IMG/VR virus record: IMGVR_UViG_3300022845_000015
Coordinates: 1 to 27,328 of that record
From: a virus
Length of the DNA stretch: 27,328 nt
Reading direction: 5' to 3' (one strand)
Below the pieces are notes generated by a model, which searched no databases, was not told the origin of the DNA, and saw only the letters and a list, made by a program, of their open reading frames with translations. Made by a program: the position numbers and the translations under genes. Below, piece after piece: positions 24,109 to 27,328 of the stretch (its first letter is position 1; every line of letters begins with the position of its first letter).

Positions 24109-25032
24109 ATGGATTTGAAGCAAATCATCAACGGTGCTATCCGTGACTCTCTTCAGAGGTCAGGAAAGCTACCTGAATACACGAAAAAAGAAGTGGCCAG
24201 GCCAACCACAAATTTAGTGGAGTCTGTGAAGACCGCCAAAAGAGTAATCAAAGAAGCACTAGTGGCAATACCACAGGCCTTTACTTTAAACACAGAATCA
24301 TTGTCGGAAGTTACTAAACGAGTACACCAACAGCTTTATAACTCTTACGTTGACACTTTCAACAAATCAAGCTCGGCGCTTGACGGGGCTGGCAAACATG
24401 AGGCGAATTCCAACTCTTCTGAGTATCGTTCCCTGAAGGTTGACGAAAACTATAACTTGAATTCAATCAAGCTTCATGAACTTTACTTTCACAACGTCGC
24501 TGATAGAGCATCAGAAATCAGTGTGGACGCATTGCCATATATGAGGCTTGCAAGAGACTTTGGCACCTTTGAGAATTGGCAGTTCAACTTTATGGCAGCT
24601 TGTAGGTCAGCAAAAAGTGGTTGGGCTGTATTGGTTTACGAGCCTTACAAAAACACCTACATGAATGTCGTGATTGACTCACACAACATTGGCATTCCGC
24701 TAGGTGCTGTACCTGTTCTCGTGATGGACATGTGGGAGCATGCTTACATTTGCGATTACGAAAATGACAAAAATGATTACATAGTTGCAATGATGCGTGA
24801 AATCAACTGGAACGTGGTTGAAGCTCGTATGGCGCTTGCTGAAAGATGTGATCTGGATGCACTTTTCATGATTAAGCCTGTGTATAATGCAGTTCCACAG
24901 GAAATGCTCGACAATGCTATGAGTCCGCCTATCGATCAAGTGACCACTTCAGGGGAGGTCGACGTTCCACCAACGACGCCTCCAGGACCTGAAACACCCT
25001 CACCAGTACGTCCAGAAGAGGAGCGTTACTGA
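24109..25032 (+). CDS. Fe/Mn superoxide dismutase-domain protein in phage
   Basis: ATG 24109 is preferred to an in-frame TTG at 24061. Residues 69-95 (VHQQLYNSYVDTFNK) and 110-242 match the two domains of Fe/Mn superoxide dismutase. KLHELYF gives ligand H123; MDMWEHAY gives D207 and H211; SGWAVLV and REINWNVV are also typical. The first-ligand position needs care: aligning on Y77 and Y80 puts V72 where the usual His sits, with H73 one place later. An unrelated N-terminal segment (1-60) and a Pro/Thr-rich tail (274-307) are extra. The stop overlaps the next start (TGATG). Enzyme activity is uncertain; a structural use of the fold is possible. Confidence 0.85.
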   Translation: MDLKQIINGAIRDSLQRSGKLPEYTKKEVARPTTNLVESVKTAKRVIKEALVAIPQAFTLNTESLSEVTKRVHQQLYNSYVDTFNKSSSALDGAGKHEANSNSSEYRSLKVDENYNLNSIKLHELYFHNVADRASEISVDALPYMRLARDFGTFENWQFNFMAACRSAKSGWAVLVYEPYKNTYMNVVIDSHNIGIPLGAVPVLVMDMWEHAYICDYENDKNDYIVAMMREINWNVVEARMALAERCDLDALFMIKPVYNAVPQEMLDNAMSPPIDQVTTSGEVDVPPTTPPGPETPSPVRPEEERY

Positions 25033-25697
25033 TGCGCAAGAAAAACAAAAACAATCTTGAAGTGTTGCTTGAGAGCTTACTAAAAGAATATCAACCACAA
25101 GAACGCCCAGAAGCCATGCAGGATTTTGCAAGTGTGGCTGACAAGGCTTTTTCGTTGGACCAAGCAATCGATCGGTACTTCGTTCAATATGAACGTGAAG
25201 CTATTCCTACCTCTGAAATGTTCGAATCGGCAAATGTTGACTCACTTGTTGATTTCCTGCTTGAACAAGATGAAGAACCAGTTGACGACGAAGCTGACGC
25301 AGAAGGCGGCCTTGACCTCGGAGGGGATTTGGGTGGTGACCTAGGTGGTGATCTAGGTGGTGATCTAGGCGAAGAAGACCCAGCCGCAGATGGTGAAGAC
25401 GCAGGTGCTGGCGAACAACCAGTTATAAACACCCCTAAGATCAACCTACAAGACTTTACAAGAAGCGTGGCGAGGCTTACTAATAACCTTCCATCACTGA
25501 TTGATCTAAACACACTGATCCTGAACCGTGCTGAAAAGTATGTTCAGAGTAACTACGATGAGAGAACAGCAAAAGAAATGATGGAGATTCTTGACACAAG
25601 CTACGACCTTAGGCCAACGGAAGATGAGGTAAGTTCTCAGAACTTGCCACAAAACCCTGAGCCACGTGCAGGTGTCACTGGCCCCGTTGGAGGCTAA
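25032..25697 (+). CDS. Acidic protein with GGDL repeats (221 aa)
   Basis: Begins at ATG 25032 in a TGATG overlap with the superoxide dismutase-like gene. The N-terminus is an amphipathic helix (NLEVLLESLLKEY) and residues 75-130 are strongly acidic. A run of four GGDL units lies at about 97-112, encoded by 12-base tandem repeats. The C-terminal half has helices (LQDFTRSVARLTNNLPSLID) and a Pro-rich end. Such acidic, helix-tipped proteins suggest a scaffold-like or internal head protein, but no family is recognised. Confidence 0.8.
   Translation: MRKKNKNNLEVLLESLLKEYQPQERPEAMQDFASVADKAFSLDQAIDRYFVQYEREAIPTSEMFESANVDSLVDFLLEQDEEPVDDEADAEGGLDLGGDLGGDLGGDLGGDLGEEDPAADGEDAGAGEQPVINTPKINLQDFTRSVARLTNNLPSLIDLNTLILNRAEKYVQSNYDERTAKEMMEILDTSYDLRPTEDEVSSQNLPQNPEPRAGVTGPVGG
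25320..25367. repeat. 12-base tandem repeat (GGTGGTGATCTA-like, four units)
   Basis: Four consecutive 12-base units encode Gly-Gly-Asp-Leu. The last two are identical and the third differs from them by one base; the first is more diverged. The number of units could vary by replication slippage. Confidence 0.8.
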
Positions 25698-25698
25698 A

Positions 25699-25980
25699 GT
25701 GTCCATCAAAAAGACGAAAATCGTCCTTGATTTCGATTCTGATTCTTTAAAAGAGCTTCGCAAGGTGCTCTTCAAGAGAGGTCTTACGCCTCAACAATTT
25801 TTGACTTATGTTGTTGAGCTTGTTTCTTTAAGGGACGATAGAGTGTCACAATTTATGGATGAGGCACTTACACATAAGCAAACGAACTCGGGAAGACATC
25901 GTGCTAACCAGCATGATGCCGAGTTGTTATATAAGCTCATTGAGGACCGCCTCAAGGAGAATAATAAAAATGGAGTTTAG
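25699..25980 (+). CDS. Small ribbon-helix-helix-like protein (93 aa)
   Basis: The best start is GTG 25699, with GGAGG at 25689-25693 five bases upstream. An in-frame ATG at 25666 would lie inside the preceding gene. The sequence fits a ribbon-helix-helix layout: strand KIVLDFD, helix LKELRKVLFKRG, then helix TPQQFLTYVVELVSL. A DNA-binding regulator is possible, although many phage structural proteins also carry short helices like these. The stop is followed two bases later by the next start. Confidence 0.75.
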   Translation: MSIKKTKIVLDFDSDSLKELRKVLFKRGLTPQQFLTYVVELVSLRDDRVSQFMDEALTHKQTNSGRHRANQHDAELLYKLIEDRLKENNKNGV

Positions 25981-25982
25981 CC

Positions 25983-26318
25983 ATGTCGTTCAAAACGAAA
26001 CTAACCGAAGCCCTAGAGACAATCTTGGAAGATGCCAGAAGTTCCGAAAAGGACGCCTCAATACACCAAAAGGCGTTTACAAAGATCTCTCAGGAGGAAC
26101 CCGACAAAAACTATCTAGACCTGACTACACTCGTAAGCAATTTAAGCATGAAGGTTTCAACCTTGATTGACAGGGTCGAGCTGTTAAATGAACAAGTTGT
26201 AAACTGCTCGACACTCGCAGAAGAATTGATGTACACCATTGATCAATTTGAACAACAGACAGACAACACACCCAAGTTGACCGTACACTCCGAAGAGAAG
26301 AAGTACGGGTTAAACTAG
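25983..26318 (+). CDS. Small coiled-coil protein (111 aa)
   Basis: ATG 25983 follows GGAG eight bases away. The product is mostly helical with heptad-like leucines (LTTLVSNLSMKVSTLIDRVEL) at about 47-70. The N-terminus reads FKTKLTEALETILEDA, an amphipathic helix with I-L-E at 14-16, similar to others in the window. No function is recognised. Confidence 0.75.
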   Translation: MSFKTKLTEALETILEDARSSEKDASIHQKAFTKISQEEPDKNYLDLTTLVSNLSMKVSTLIDRVELLNEQVVNCSTLAEELMYTIDQFEQQTDNTPKLTVHSEEKKYGLN

Positions 26319-26327
26319 GGTTTATTC

Positions 26328-26741
26328 ATGGAAAAACTTAAGAAGTTCTTCGGCGCAGTCTGGGACTGGGTCAAGAAGAACTGGTTAACAATTCTTATTG
26401 TGATTGGTGTCTGCCTTCTTACGGCTAGTGCATTCTCACAGTTTGATCAAACTAAGTCATATAAAAATCTGTTGGAGCAGTATCACCAGGAATCTAGGGA
26501 TCACCAGCAGCAAATCAAAGAATTGAGACTAATTGTTGAAGAAGAGCGGATTGAACAAGCGAGGCTCCTGCAAGAGTATTTAGTAGAGCAGAATAGGCTT
26601 GAGACTGAGTTCAAGGAGGTTCTTGGTCAAATCGACGACACCCGTGATAATACGCAAACTCAAATTGTGCGCAGACACGATAGGGACCCAACAACTCTCA
26701 CAGGGGCTGTTACTAACACTTTCGGGATTCCTTCGGAATGA
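26328..26741 (+). CDS. Membrane-anchored coiled-coil protein, spanin-like layout
   Basis: A basic N-terminus is followed by a single transmembrane helix at about 18-37 (NWLTILIVIGVCLLTASAF) and a long charged coiled coil at 45-105. This is the layout of an inner-membrane spanin (Rz-like) or other periplasm-facing anchor, with the coil outside the cytoplasm. The stop overlaps the next start (ATGA), and the next gene encodes a secreted coiled-coil protein, so a paired envelope function is plausible. Spanin identity is inference; the 137-residue length fits. Confidence 0.75.
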   Translation: MEKLKKFFGAVWDWVKKNWLTILIVIGVCLLTASAFSQFDQTKSYKNLLEQYHQESRDHQQQIKELRLIVEEERIEQARLLQEYLVEQNRLETEFKEVLGQIDDTRDNTQTQIVRRHDRDPTTLTGAVTNTFGIPSE

Positions 26742-27328
26742 ACATGCATAAGATAACTACCATAGTCGCTTTTAGCGTTTTCCTAACCCTTGGTCTAAAT
26801 TCTTCTGGTGCATACGCCCAAGAAGAGTCTGGGGCTTCTGAGGAGGTTACAGAGGATTCTACAGAGGATACTGTTCGTGCAACAATTGATTGGCCTGAGC
26901 TTGATTTAACACTTGCTCCACTTGAGGAAGTTGAACTACCCCCTGCACAACTTTCAAATGGCTTACGAGGCGAACGCCAGACGTACCTGCAAAGAGGTGA
27001 GGTGGCGCCATGGCCAGGAGTACTCCTAAATCCATCAGCGGTAGCTTACCTAATCGCCGAAGCAGAAGCGGCACGCAGTCGAGCAGAAGCAGCTTTGCAA
27101 CGTCAACGTGAATCTGACTGGAACCGTTTGAGGCTTGAAGTGGGTCAGCTGAGACTAAGGGTAACTTCTGACCGACGTCAGGCCGATGTAATCATTGCTG
27201 GCCTAGAACGTGAAGTAGAACGACGCATCCAAATACACGAAAGTTATGTAGAAGAACGCAATGGAGGATTCTGGAATACAGATTTTGGTGAAATACTCCA
27301 GTGGGGACTTGTAGTAGTTGGTGCAGCT
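26738..27328 (+). CDS. Secreted coiled-coil protein, partial (cut by right edge)
   Basis: ATG 26738 overlaps the preceding stop, and the frame stays open for 197 codons to the window end. Residues 1-27 are a signal peptide ending GAYA before Q28. An acidic segment follows, then a VAPWPGVLLNPSAVAYLIAE motif near 90-108, then a long Arg/Glu coiled coil at about 106-170. A hydrophobic helix begins at about 187 (LQWGLVVVGAA). The layout suggests a periplasmic coiled coil with a C-terminal membrane anchor, perhaps a partner of the upstream membrane protein in lysis. The C-terminus is missing. Confidence 0.8.
   Translation, partial: MNMHKITTIVAFSVFLTLGLNSSGAYAQEESGASEEVTEDSTEDTVRATIDWPELDLTLAPLEEVELPPAQLSNGLRGERQTYLQRGEVAPWPGVLLNPSAVAYLIAEAEAARSRAEAALQRQRESDWNRLRLEVGQLRLRVTSDRRQADVIIAGLEREVERRIQIHESYVEERNGGFWNTDFGEILQWGLVVVGAA

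Noticed and set aside
25300-25370. Possible CRISPR-like array at the repeated 12-base units.
   Set aside because: Units are directly adjacent with no spacers and encode GGDL in frame, so it is a coding tandem repeat.
25184-25513. Minus-strand ORF of 109 aa rich in Ser-Pro-Pro repeats.
   Set aside because: It is the antisense reading of the GGDL tandem repeat and has no ribosome site.

Overview
The window looks like part of a large virulent tailed double-stranded DNA phage genome, probably myovirus-like. It could be from a jumbo phage, or be a metagenomic contig. The support is tight gene packing with 1-14 base overlaps, a terminase large subunit, virion-like genes, a lysozyme-like protein, a phage-type tRNA, many small unrecognised genes and no host housekeeping genes. 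Base composition is even and moderately AT-rich.

Left arm, minus strand (1-3414): a cut zinc-ribbon gene, a small lipoprotein, an orphan protein of about 283 residues, a tRNA-Ser(CGA) with no encoded CCA, a 72-residue protein, and a tRNA nucleotidyltransferase/poly(A) polymerase family enzyme with a long N-terminal extension. Transcription then diverges at about 3414-3450, and every remaining protein gene is on the plus strand.

Plus strand, packaging and structure (3450-7329): a zinc-ribbon protein, a conserved small protein, TerL, a probable virion protein and a small partner. Next is a gene-free stretch of about 530 bases (7330-7861) packed with short palindromes and GATC sites. An acidic protein closed by a clear terminator follows. 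Then come an enzyme block (9316-14177: three glycosyltransferases, a GMP reductase/IMP dehydrogenase family enzyme, a Cas4-like PD-(D/E)XK nuclease and a small membrane protein) and a lysozyme-like gene with small neighbours (14252-16054).

The centrepiece is a fractured replicative polymerase gene at 16123-21267. DnaE (DNA polymerase III alpha) is encoded by two ORFs. The first ends in a 90-residue N-terminal split intein and the second begins with a 36-residue C-terminal split intein. Between them lie a free-standing PD-(D/E)XK/Vsr-like homing endonuclease and a small gene that needs a -1 frameshift. Protein trans-splicing would rebuild a polymerase of about 1230 residues.

The right arm (21280-27328) holds two large unrecognised proteins, a protein with an Fe/Mn superoxide dismutase domain, an acidic protein with GGDL repeats, two small proteins (one ribbon-helix-helix-like, one helical), a membrane-anchored coiled-coil protein and a secreted protein cut by the window edge. 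Several proteins in the window share an N-terminal amphipathic segment ending in an L/I-x-E site, which may mark proteins packaged inside the capsid.
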